From Bin90 sp965214635 (lineage in GTDB: Bacteria > Chloroflexota > Dehalococcoidia > Lucifugimonadales > JADFKI01), in the NCBI GenBank assembly GCA_965214635.1, contig OZ243964.1:1426001-1490000 (forward strand): a stretch of DNA of 64,000 nt, written 5' to 3'. The notes beneath the pieces were generated by a model, which was not told the origin of the DNA, made no database searches, and saw only the letters and a program-made list of their open reading frames with translations. Numbering within the stretch: the first letter of the stretch is position 1; every line of letters starts with the position of its first letter. The position numbers and the translations under genes were made by a program. Shown here one piece after another: positions 53,518-63,342 of the stretch.

Positions 53518-54180
53518 ATGATTACTAATGTCTATATTGACGGCTTCAATTTGTACTATCGCGCCTTGAAGCGGTTTCCTCAGTACAAATGGCTTGACCT
53601 AGCCAAATTAAGCCAAGCGCTATTGCCACGCCACGAAATAAACTACATACGATACTTCACTGCTATCGTTGACCAACGCCCCGACGACCCGCAACAGCAG
53701 TTTCGCCAGCTGATATATCACCGCGCGCTGCAAACCATACCCAATTTGGAGATTCATTACGGGCAATTCAAGACCCGACACATATGGCGGCCGTTAGTGA
53801 ATCCTACTCATGGGTTAGCGCGAAATGTTAAAGTTGTTCAAGTAAGGAATACTGAAGAGAAAGGCACCGATGTCAACCTCGCAACATATCTCATAATGGA
53901 CGGATATGAAGATGAGTATGAGCAAGCGGTGGTCATTTCCAACGATTCAGACTTGGCACTCCCGATTAAAATGGTGCGAGATAGGTTGCAGTATCCGGTT
54001 GGAGTGGTGAACCCTAATCCGGTTAACACGAAAACGAACCCGAACGCTACGGCAGGCGAATTGCAAAAATCGGCAACTTTCCTCAGGCGCATAAGATATA
54101 AAACGCTGGCGAACAGCCAGTTCCCCAACACTTTAACAGACAGCAACGGCACATTCTCCAAGCCTCCGGCATGGATGTGA
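53518..54180 (+). CDS. NYN-domain (PIN-like) nuclease family protein
   Basis: A 220-residue protein with the NYN fold: VYIDGFNLYYRA at the N-terminus has the first aspartate and NLYY, EEKGTDVNLATYLIMDG the acidic pair, and VVISNDSDLALPIKMV the last aspartate. Such proteins are presumed RNases, often near mobile elements. A GTG four codons upstream is possible. The C-terminus is polar, without a known domain. It lies between the IS and the nuoN remnant. Confidence 0.88.
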   Translation: MITNVYIDGFNLYYRALKRFPQYKWLDLAKLSQALLPRHEINYIRYFTAIVDQRPDDPQQQFRQLIYHRALQTIPNLEIHYGQFKTRHIWRPLVNPTHGLARNVKVVQVRNTEEKGTDVNLATYLIMDGYEDEYEQAVVISNDSDLALPIKMVRDRLQYPVGVVNPNPVNTKTNPNATAGELQKSATFLRRIRYKTLANSQFPNTLTDSNGTFSKPPAWM

Positions 54181-54212
54181 GTTACACATAAGCCCTACGG
54201 GTACATCGGTAT

Positions 54213-54426
54213 GAAATCTGCTGCTGTCGCACATAGTCCACCAACAGCATCACGACTACGATACCTATCAGGAAGAACAGCGCCTTGAAGAACCGCACAT
54301 ATCCGTCGATGCGGATAGCCCTGCCGTAAAGCGAATCGTTCACGCCCCACAGGAACACCGGCGTGAAGGCAAATATCATTGCAAGCCTGCCTAGCGCCAC
54401 AAAGGGCAGCACACGCTTGCGCCGCT
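54213..54426 (-). pseudogene. truncated nuoN fragment
   Basis: About 214 bases matching the 5' part of nuoN (52,204-52,412) at roughly 85%, encoding part such as LPFVALGRLAMIFAF and VNDSLYGRAIRIDGY. The reading frame holds across the match but lacks both ends. It is more diverged than the IS, so it predates that insertion and may mark an old junction of the island. Confidence 0.85.
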
Positions 54427-54442
54427 ACTAAATTGGGGACGC

Positions 54443-54958
54443 CTATTGATTCCAATCGGTTCTGAAATCGAGTTTCTTCACGAGTTCGAACGTGTTGCAA
54501 TGGCGAATTTGTAAGTCGTCGCATACATCCGGGATATGACGGTTTACCCCTTGTCTACTTGGTTTTGACACTTCATTTGTAACAACGCAACGATGCTTTA
54601 TATCAGCAAGGGCATGTGCAATGAGAAACGGGTCAGCCCGTAGATTCTCAATCTCATCATCCGTTAAGTCGCTCGCATAGCCGCGCTCTAATACATGGTT
54701 AACCAATCCTCTATCAACATCTTCTCTAAGTAACATCGTATCCTTGTTGCTTTTCAGCCAATCAGAAAGGTTGTCATCGCCATCTGTAACTTCATCATAG
54801 ACTTCTTGAGGGACTTTCACCTGATCAAGTTTACCGAAGTGAAGTATCCAATCCCAAAACTCGGGGACTCTTTCAATAGCGTAGTAATCTCTATTGGCGT
54901 CTATCAGCACATTAGCATCTAGGAGATAGAGCAGATTCGTTCTCATTTGCATCTGCAT
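54443..54958 (-). CDS. DUF4411 PIN-like toxin
   Basis: A 171-residue PIN-like protein: YLLDANVLIDANRDYY at the start is the DUF4411 signature, with acidic residues typical of Mg-dependent RNases later, and IAHALADIKHRCVVTNE near the end. It begins one base after the antitoxin's stop codon, so it is surely co-translated. ATGs at 54958, 54952 and 54946 are possible starts. Known pairs of this kind act as toxin-antitoxin modules. Confidence 0.9.
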   Translation of the reverse strand: MQMQMRTNLLYLLDANVLIDANRDYYAIERVPEFWDWILHFGKLDQVKVPQEVYDEVTDGDDNLSDWLKSNKDTMLLREDVDRGLVNHVLERGYASDLTDDEIENLRADPFLIAHALADIKHRCVVTNEVSKPSRQGVNRHIPDVCDDLQIRHCNTFELVKKLDFRTDWNQ

Positions 54959-56146
54959 CTATCGGCTGTCCTGTAGAATTTCCTGAATACGATCGGGTTT
55001 GACCTCCAATATCCGTGCGGCTTTCGTTGTCGATAGTGCACCGGCGGACATCATGCGTTCGACCAGAGCAACAAGCGCATCACCGGCTCTGTGTCGGTGC
55101 ATGACATAGTAGCTTGGACCACCTTTGGATCTTCGCTCACGCCGGCTTTTACGCTGCTCCAACCAAGTCTGTCTGAATAACTCGGATAAACTTTGATAAC
55201 GCTCCCTTGTAATGTCGCCGACCCGATACGCTTTATAAGCGATCATCGTGCGGCTCAAATTGTGCTTGTCGGCAAATTTTTCTACGAGTTCAATCTCGGA
55301 TTCATCGGCTGCTATATTCTTGAGTCCGATGTTCTTAACTTCAGAATCGGGCAGCAAGAACTCCCCAGCAACATCGTTGCAGAAGCGTTCAACATCGCTA
55401 TCTGCATACGAATTGCCGACACCAGTTTGACCGAGTATCAGATGTACGAGTTCGTGCAAAAGCGTGAAAGACCAAGCAGGGATAGCGTCTCTAGGGTTAA
55501 TCACTACAAAGGGCGCTATTTCGTCAGCAATAGTGAAACCTCGAAAGACATCCACATCAATTGCGGTGTGATGACTCCCTAAATCGCCTATAAGCAGCAC
55601 GAACACGCCTGATTTTTCAGCAGCGTTTCGCAAAAGGTTGAAGGAAGCCCTTGCGTTTTGTTTAGAGCGGTAATCCCTTAAAGTTACATCCAGTAACGAT
55701 TGAATCTCTTGCAGTAGAGTGGACTTACCGTCTTTGATTCTGCGAGAGTTGACGAAGGGCAAAGGCGTTGCTTCGTCCTCATCCTCCAATACGGCGCGCA
55801 CCATGCTTTGCCGCGCCTGTACACCTCGGATCAGCACATCCAAATTAGCCGCGTCAATTGCTGATGGTGCGTCTGACAATGTGCGGAAATCTGCGCCCCT
55901 ATCACCCTTTAGCGGCGGAGTGTCTAAATAGAATGTTAGGAGCGAACGGTGGTAATGCTTCGCCATTTTTACGAGAACACTACGGCTTGGGAAATCCTGA
56001 CCTGTTTCGTAGGCGACTAGCCGCTCAACAGCTGTCCTTTTTTTCGCATCCTTGAAACCGAGCTTCTTGGATGCTTCTTCTTGTGTGAGACCGGCGGTCT
56101 CGCGCGCCCACGATAACACCTGTGGGTTGACTTCGACTTTTTGCAT
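54959..56146 (-). CDS. XRE-family regulator with ImmA/IrrE metallopeptidase domain (antitoxin)
   Basis: A 395-residue protein. Residues about 1-70 are an XRE helix-turn-helix (LSWARETAGLTQEEASKKLGF). Residues about 180-280 form an ImmA/IrrE zinc peptidase with the HExxH motif LLHELVHLILG and a later glutamate in EFLLP. A C-terminal part of about 100 residues follows. It is the usual upstream partner of DUF4411 toxins. I use the ATG at 56146, as the family begins there; the frame is open seven codons further. Confidence 0.9.
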   Translation of the reverse strand: MQKVEVNPQVLSWARETAGLTQEEASKKLGFKDAKKRTAVERLVAYETGQDFPSRSVLVKMAKHYHRSLLTFYLDTPPLKGDRGADFRTLSDAPSAIDAANLDVLIRGVQARQSMVRAVLEDEDEATPLPFVNSRRIKDGKSTLLQEIQSLLDVTLRDYRSKQNARASFNLLRNAAEKSGVFVLLIGDLGSHHTAIDVDVFRGFTIADEIAPFVVINPRDAIPAWSFTLLHELVHLILGQTGVGNSYADSDVERFCNDVAGEFLLPDSEVKNIGLKNIAADESEIELVEKFADKHNLSRTMIAYKAYRVGDITRERYQSLSELFRQTWLEQRKSRRERRSKGGPSYYVMHRHRAGDALVALVERMMSAGALSTTKAARILEVKPDRIQEILQDSR

Positions 56147-56231
56147 ATTCCGTCTCTGCTCACACAACAGCGGTATGCCGATTTAGATAGTCATTCTATA
56201 TGCTATCGAAATCTCTTGCATCCCCGATGCC

Positions 56232-58001
56232 TCACCCGAACCGCGCCAGCACCTCCGCTACGCCCCCGTTGATGACGCGCATGAATGGCCACGGCCACAG
56301 CCCCACTAACACGATGAACACCGTCAGCACAGCCGCGGCGAACGCCTCTATGCGTGTCGCGTCTGTCGGCTCGTCCGGCGCGGCATGTGCTGCAGCAGGG
56401 GTAGTTCCGGCATCGGCGCCGATGCGTTCGGGGGCAATTGGGCTGTCCGCATCAGGGGCGGGGTGAGCAGCCGCGTCGCTTGCGGTTGATGAGGGCGTGC
56501 CAGCGGGCGTTGAAGTGCCACTCATGGCGCGTGCCGCATCCGCACTGTGTGTGCCGCGCTCGTTGTCCACAGTGCCTGCGTGTGCCCCCATTGGCAACGG
56601 CGACATAGTGTCATGCGTGGCAGTCTGCCATTGTTCCGTCGACGGGCCAAAAAACACCTTCGCAAGCAAGCGCAGGATGTACACCGCTGTTATCGCTGCA
56701 CCTATGATGCCCAGCACGCCCAGCGCCGGATATGTCTGGAACAGTCCCAAGAATACCAGCAGCTCCGCCACGAACCCGCTTAGCCCGGGCAAGCCCAACG
56801 ATGTCAGGCCGGCGATGGTGAAGAACACTGCGGTTACGCCCATCCGCTTCGCAAGCCCGTCCAGAACCAGCATGTCCCGCGTATGTGTGCGGTCATAGAC
56901 CACGCCCACCACAGCGAAGAACAGCGCCGTCATCACGCCGTGCGAGAACATCTGCAGCACGGCGCCGCCCAATCCCAGTGGGTGCAGGGTGGCGATGCCC
57001 ATCATCACATACCCCATGTGGCTCACACTGGAGTAGCCGATGACATACTTTAGGTCGGACTGCCCCAGCGCCGATATTGCGCCGTATATGACATTCACCG
57101 TTCCCAGCGCCACCAGTGCTGGCATCCAAAACGCCGCTCCCTCCGGCAAGATGTACATCCCGATTCGGATGATGCCGAATGCCCCCAGCTTCATCAGCAC
57201 GCCGGCGTGAACCATGCTGACCGCGGTCGGCGCAGCCACATGCCCGTCCGGCGACCATGTGTGAAACGGCCACAGCCCAGCGAGTATGCCGAATCCTATC
57301 GCCAAGAATGGGAAGAACACTTTTTGGAATGTGGGCGAGTAGGATACGGTGGCGAGACGCTCTATGTCGAATGTGCCAAGCCCTGCCTCAACGAAAATCG
57401 CCATCAGCGCAACCCATATCAGCACACTGCCAGCCACCAGATACAGCGTCAGCTTCATCGCGCTGTACTCCTTCGTGCGGCTAAAGCGCGGGAATCGGCT
57501 GCTGCTGCCCCACACACCGATGAGCAGATACATCGGCAGCACAGAAAGCTCGAAGAAGAAGAAGAAGAAGAACAGGTCTAGTGCCACGAACACGCCAAAC
57601 ACGCCCGCAAGCAGCAGGAAGTACAGGATGAAGAAGTCCTTGCTCCACGCCCTGATTGACCACGACACCAGCACGCCGGTGAACATCACGATGCCGGTCA
57701 GCAGCACCATCGGGGCGGCAACACCATCCACGCCGAGCGTCAGCGATATGCCCTGCTCGCCGAATTGCCACGGACCCGGGATGCTCAGCCAGCGCCAGCT
57801 TGCGGCGAAGCGCGCCCCGTCCCCGTCGAAGTAAAAACGCACGAACACATACAGCGACAACGCTAGCACGACGAGCGCAAACGCCGTCGCCGTCCGCCGT
57901 ATCGCCGCTAAGCGCGCGCCGGGCGTAGCCATCATCACCGCTGCGCCAGCGAGCGGCAGCGCAATGAGCGCTAGGAGCATGTAACTGTCAATCGACTGCA
58001 T
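56232..58001 (-). CDS. nuoM: NADH-quinone oxidoreductase subunit M with a hydrophilic insertion
   Basis: A proton-pumping membrane subunit of Complex I, 589 residues with about 14 helices. GLWPFHTWSPDGHVAAPTAVSMVHAGVLMKLGAFGIIRI is the antiporter-like core and LKYVIGYSSVSHMGYVMMG is conserved. After the helix ending FFGP (about residue 450) comes a loop of about 100 residues rich in Ala, Pro, Thr and Asp before the last helix; other NuoM proteins have only 20-30 residues there. No Shine-Dalgarno precedes the ATG at 58001. No nuoL or nuoK lies upstream; the terminator of the giant gene does. Confidence 0.94.
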   Translation of the reverse strand: MQSIDSYMLLALIALPLAGAAVMMATPGARLAAIRRTATAFALVVLALSLYVFVRFYFDGDGARFAASWRWLSIPGPWQFGEQGISLTLGVDGVAAPMVLLTGIVMFTGVLVSWSIRAWSKDFFILYFLLLAGVFGVFVALDLFFFFFFFELSVLPMYLLIGVWGSSSRFPRFSRTKEYSAMKLTLYLVAGSVLIWVALMAIFVEAGLGTFDIERLATVSYSPTFQKVFFPFLAIGFGILAGLWPFHTWSPDGHVAAPTAVSMVHAGVLMKLGAFGIIRIGMYILPEGAAFWMPALVALGTVNVIYGAISALGQSDLKYVIGYSSVSHMGYVMMGIATLHPLGLGGAVLQMFSHGVMTALFFAVVGVVYDRTHTRDMLVLDGLAKRMGVTAVFFTIAGLTSLGLPGLSGFVAELLVFLGLFQTYPALGVLGIIGAAITAVYILRLLAKVFFGPSTEQWQTATHDTMSPLPMGAHAGTVDNERGTHSADAARAMSGTSTPAGTPSSTASDAAAHPAPDADSPIAPERIGADAGTTPAAAHAAPDEPTDATRIEAFAAAVLTVFIVLVGLWPWPFMRVINGGVAEVLARFG

Positions 58002-58181
58002 CAAAACATAGTCAAATATAACACGCCCCTAGCCACCAATTCCAATGCACGCACCGATATGCCCTTGCACTAACGCCAAGTCCGTCGCACTGCTGCGGAT
58101 ATGTAGGTATGTGTCCCGCTCGCCGGTGTGGTTGTCGGTACAGAAGCTTTGTCGTCTATCAGATTCAAAATGGACGGGCAT

Positions 58182-58213
58182 AAAAAGACCCTCCCCCGCA
58201 CTGGGGGAGGGTC
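58182..58213 (-). terminator. rho-independent terminator of giant gene copy 2
   Basis: On the minus strand a perfect 11-base stem, GACCCTCCCCC and GGGGGAGGGTC, then TTTTT. It is a near copy of the terminator at 39,355, as is the following TATGCCCGTCCAT. Confidence 0.93.
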
Positions 58214-58368
58214 GCGCTTCAGGTCGTCTTCCGTGATAGTAAAGTCGTGGTTCGTGATAGTGAGTCGATTTCGTGATTATGGTTGTGTGGCCGGGATTAT
58301 GCGTCCGGGATTATGCGCTCGCCCCGCAGCGGTATAGGTCGGTGCGGGGCGAGCGTGTTGTCCCTTGC
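58214..58368 (-). repeat. 3' flank of giant copy 2 with hairpin and repeats
   Basis: It holds degenerate GACGAC-ending units like those after copy 1, a tandem 13-base CCGGGATTATGCG (58,291-58,317), and a perfect 13-base hairpin (58,316-58,328 and 58,343-58,355, loop 14) just after the stop codon. Nothing else is coded in the 364-base gap 58,005-58,368. Confidence 0.75.
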
Positions 58369-61300
58369 CTAGCGGAGTTCTCCGCCCGGCACCAGCGTGC
58401 CAGATGCCCGCAGGAAGATCCAGTACGCCGAACCTATCTGCAAGTCTCCGTCCTCGGGGCCGTCGCCCTCAGGCGCCAGCACCGTGTGCCACTGGTTCGT
58501 TATCGTGTCAAACCCTAGCACCCGCGCCAAGTCCAGCCCATCGTCTAGGCTCTGCAGGTAGTCCCGCGCGCCTAGCGCGTGGTCTGTGTCCAGCGCGTTG
58601 CCTGTGATGTCCAGCACTGGGATCAGGTTCCAGCCTGCGTACACCGGCACTGACGGCGGCGGCAACGGCGTGCCTGTGCCAGATGCTCCACCTGCCAACC
58701 TCGGGATTATCACCTCTAGGTCTTGGATGGCATCGCCCAGTATCCAGTAGCCGCGCTTGGATGAGATTGCTGTCAGGTCGCCCTGCCACTCGCTCTCAAG
58801 CGTCTCGCGCACTGCCACCTGCCAGCCGCCCGGCACCACCGGGTCGTAGGTGTAGATTGTTCGCACTTCCATCTCCGTGCCGAACACCGCGCTTATGCTG
58901 TTGTCCAGTGGCTCGCCCGGCAGGCTCACCAAGTTCCAGCCCGGGTTCAGACGCCGCGTGAACGCGTCTCGCTCTTCAACCTCAAAGTCTATCTCTAGCG
59001 TGTCGTCCAGCTCGTTGCCGGCCATGTCCACCGCTTCTATCTTCAGCTCGTGCTCGCCTATGCTTATCTCCGCATCTGTCAGCGACACCAAGAAGGTCTC
59101 ACCACCGTCTGTGGATTTCGCACGCTCGACCGGATCTAGTTCTATTCCGTCCAACTCTAACAGCGTGATGGTCACCTTGTCAAAGTTGTCCTCTGCGTAC
59201 TCGCTCGTCTCTGCCGTGCAGTCGTCTGTGTTGTCTCCGCGCTTCTTGCCCGGCGCACAGTCCGGCAGGAACGGGCTGCTGAAGTCTATCTCTATGAACA
59301 GCGGCGACTTCACCTCCACCGCGGGGTCGGTCTCACCGGCGTCCACGCCGCTTATCACCACCCGTGGCTTCGGCAGGTTCAGGTCTGCCTCGAAGAAGTG
59401 CGCATCGTCTGCGTTCACATCTCCATCGCGCTCGAAGAAGTTGGTCACGATGCTTCCAGGCTTAACGCCTTCGCTGCCCAAGTTTGCCTGCGGCGAGCGG
59501 TCTGTACCCGATATGTGGATGTTGTAGTAGCCCGTCTCGTCAGGCTTGTTCACCGTCACCGTCCACTGGTTCGTGGTGTCTTTCTTCACCACAGAACTTA
59601 TCGTGTCGTCCGCTATGTCTCCGCTCTCTGCGCAGTCAGCATACGCTTCCTTGCCGCTGTCGCTGCTGCGGATGTGCCCGCGTTCTCCGTCCACTCCGTT
59701 CGTGTTCACACACCCTGCAGGCGCGTTCACATAGGTCACCGTTATCGTCGGACGCGTCGCACTCAATCGCTCGTCTGAACTCACCGTGAACACGACCTTG
59801 TCGTCCTCACCTGCCAGCTCCTGAGACTGCGGCGTCTCTAGCGGCGATGCCAGATTTTCCACCGTGAACTTCGGCGCTATCCAGTCCTCCGCCTCTATCT
59901 CGTCGTCGTCCTGCTCGTTCGCTGCCTCGTCCTCTATCCCGTTCGGCACCACGCTCACATCTGGAGTCTCGTCTGGCTCTAGCTCGTCCTCCAGCTCTAT
60001 GAACACCGTACGCGCTATGTTCCGATAGTTAGAGTTCACTTTGCCTGCGAACCGGTTCTGCGTCTCGTCCGTCTCAAAGTCGTCGGGCGTATCGTACCAC
60101 AGCACGCGCGCTATCGTGTGCCCTTCAACCACGAAGTCGTCCGCCTCTATTGTCTCTTCGTTCAGGTCTGACGCGTCCTCAAACACCACTTGCAGGAACT
60201 TGCGGTTGTCGTCGTACTCATCCCCTGATGCGTCCCACGCCACACCCGTCCGTGCCTCGTATATCTTCGGCGCTGTGGTGTCTACCGTTATCTCCAGCAG
60301 CGCTTCGTCCGACTCGTTCTCGTCCGGGTCGTACGCTACGCAGTTGCCTGCTGCATCGCACGCTATGAAGGTCACATAGTGTGTGCCCTCGCCGCCGAAG
60401 TCTATCTCCGTCAGCACATCAAACCCATCGTCTATCGAGTCAAAGTCGTTCGCATCGCTTATCAGGTTGTACCTTGAGCTGCCCGGCGGGCAGTAGATGC
60501 TCGCATCATCGTGCAAGGTCACCACTAGCGCTGTGCCATCTGGCAGGTCGTCAGCCGCTGTGCCCGATTCCACATTGTGGCACTGCTGGCTTGACACCAG
60601 CGCCACCACCGAGGTGTACTCATCGTCTCCATCTGTGTCAGGCAGATCCTCTGGCTCCGGCAACCCCGACAATGCGTCCGTTACCGTGAACGAGTACTCC
60701 ACCTCTTCATCGTCTATCGACGCTTCGTGCTCCGGCGTGAAGTCACCAAACTCGGGCGCTTCGTTCTCTATCGACACCGTCTCGCTTATCGTCGACTGAC
60801 CGCCAAACTCTATCGTCAGTGTGTCCTCTTCGTCCACATCTAGGCGCGCTATCCCGCCATCGCTGTGCTTGTACACCGCCGATGTGCCCTCTGTCGGGTT
60901 CTCCGACACCAGCAGCACTGCCGCTGCGAACTTGTTCGGCGTGTGCTCTAGACGGTACGCCTGAAGGTTCAGCGTGTCGTCTGAATCTGATGCCTCTAGG
61001 TTCACCACCACGCAGTTCCCGCCGTCGCAGCCCGGGTCTATCTGCTCTGCCGTTACCTCTATCCGCAGCACCGTGCCCCAGCTCGCGTGCTCGGTCTCCA
61101 CGAACAGCTCTGGCGCTGTCTGGCCCTCGCTCGGCTCATCCGTCGCTGGCAGGTCGTCCGGACGACCGAAGCGGTCTGTGCGCGTGTCCCCCAACGCCGT
61201 GTTCGGGTCACCCACTATCAGCGGCGCCGGCACCGGGTTCGCCTTCGACACATCTATCGACTCTATCCCGTCTGCCTCGTTCGTTACCGTTATCGTTACC

Positions 61301-63342
61301 GGCAACGACGCGCTGTGCAGTCCGTCTGATGCCGTCACCGTCACCGGGTACGACACCCGCGACTCGTAGTCTAGCGGCGCTTCTGTGGACAGCACTCCGC
61401 TGCTACCGTCCATCGTGAAGTTGTCTTCATCGTCTATGCTGAAGGTTATCTCGTCCCCGTCAGGGTCTGTCGCTGTGTAGGTGGACAGCGCTACGCCTGC
61501 AACCGTGTTCTCTGCCACGCTCAACGCCGCTGCGCCATCTATCTCCGGCGCGTTGTCGTTCACATTCGTGATTGTCAGCAGCAGCAGCACTTCGTCTGTC
61601 GCTCCGCTGTCATCCTCCACCAACACCTCTATACCGTACTCTGAGCGGATTTGCCGCACTCCGTTCACCACTGGCTCGTAGTCCAGCTCCGCAATTGTGG
61701 TCAGCACGCCCGTCTCTATGTGGATCGCAAAGAACTGCGTGTCGTCTGCATCGCGCAACTTGTAGTCCAGCGTGTCTCCGTCGTCTGCGTCTGACGCATC
61801 AAAGTTGTACAGCTCTGTCCCTATTGGCGATACCACATTCCCGTCCGCATCTGTGTGCGTCTCGGGGATCTCTAGGCTCGTTATGGTACCTTCGGCGAAC
61901 TCAGGCTTGTCGTTCGCGTTCAGCACCGTAACCGTTATTTCCAGCTCGGTCTCCACGCCCGTCTCGTCCGTCGCCACTATCGTCAGCGCATAGTCGTTGT
62001 CTTCTTGCGCGTCTGCGTCCAGCGTCTCGCCCGGTGCCACACTCAGCTGACCTGCAGCGCTTATCACGAACGGCGGGGCTGCCGTGTCTGCCTCCGGCTC
62101 TTTCAGCGTGAAGGTTACGTCCGTGCCCTCAGGATCAGTCGCACTGTACGGCACGCCGAACGCTGCCGTCTTGGACTCGTCAACCGTTACCGTCAACGCT
62201 GGCTCGTCAAACACCGGCGGCTCGTCCACCGCTATGATGTCCAGCGTAACTATACCCAGCGTCTCGCCGTCCGCATCCTCATCCTTTATCGTCAGGATGT
62301 AGCGGTTCGCATTCCCGCCTGCGTCCAAGTCCAGTACATTCGCCTCTATCGCCGCTTCCAAGACGCTTATCTGTCCCTCGTCAGACACTGCGAACACTTC
62401 ACTCGCATCGCCCGACAGGTCAGGATCCAGGAAGTAGTCGTCCGTTATTAGGTCTCCGTTAGAGTCCTCAAAACGGACTAGCGCTCCTGGGATGTCTCCC
62501 GCGCCTTGCGTCTCTAGCACATCAAACTCTGCCTGTGCTTTCGGCGGCACTCCATCTACCGTTACCGTGATTGTGTGCTCGTCCTCTTCGCCTACCGTCT
62601 CGTCTCTAATCGTTATCGTCAGCTCGTGCTCGTCACGGTCGGGGTCGTCGTAGAACCTCAACGCATCCGTGGACTGCAGCAAACCGCCTTCGCTTATCTG
62701 GAAGTTCACCGTGTCTGACACTTCGTACGACACTTCGTGAAGCACTGACTCTTCTGGGTCATCTGCTACGGTGTCAGGGTCGTTACGGAGCGCGGGCACC
62801 TCTATCGGGATGTCCACATGCTCCCCGAAGTCCAGTATTTCCATCGCTTCGGCGTCTTCTTCTGACCCGCTCGGCTCTGCCTCTACCATTCCCTCTTCTG
62901 GCGCATCTTCCGCGAACTTCGCGCTCAGCTCGGTCACCGTTACCGTGAACTCCAACTCGTCTGGGTCTATCCCGCCCAGGTTGTCGTCTCTAAGCTTCAG
63001 CTTCAGCTCGTAGATGTCCATCTCGTCATCGTCGTGGAACCTCAGCAGCTCTGTGGACATCAGCACGCCCGCATCGCTGAACTCGAACAGGTCTGTTGTC
63101 GAGTCGTCTGCGTTCACTACCTCGTAGCTAACATCGTGCCCGCCAGCATCGTCCACGAAGTCGCTTATGTCCAGCACCTCGCGACCGACGGCTTTACCAC
63201 TCAAGGGCTCCATCACACGATTAAGGCCAGTGTCAGGGTCTATGGCGAAGACACTCTCATCAAGCGAGGTGTTTTCCGCCGTGAACTCTATCGGCGCCTC
63301 CACCGTGCCCCGCTTCGGCGCGCCCTCCAAGAACATCGCCTC
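58369..63342 (-). repeat. long inverted repeat, right copy
   Basis: Inverse partner of 34,253-39,226; see that entry for the match. The outer boundary of full identity is the stop codon itself: 3' flanks of the two copies are related but clearly diverged. Confidence 0.93.

Noticed and set aside
58182..58213. Twin terminators as transposon ends
   Set aside because: They are ordinary rho-independent terminators with U runs, located just after each giant gene.
39227..58368. Composite transposon or integrated phage as the 19-kb core
   Set aside because: The flanking repeats are protein genes, not IS elements, and the core holds housekeeping genes; no integrase or phage gene is present.
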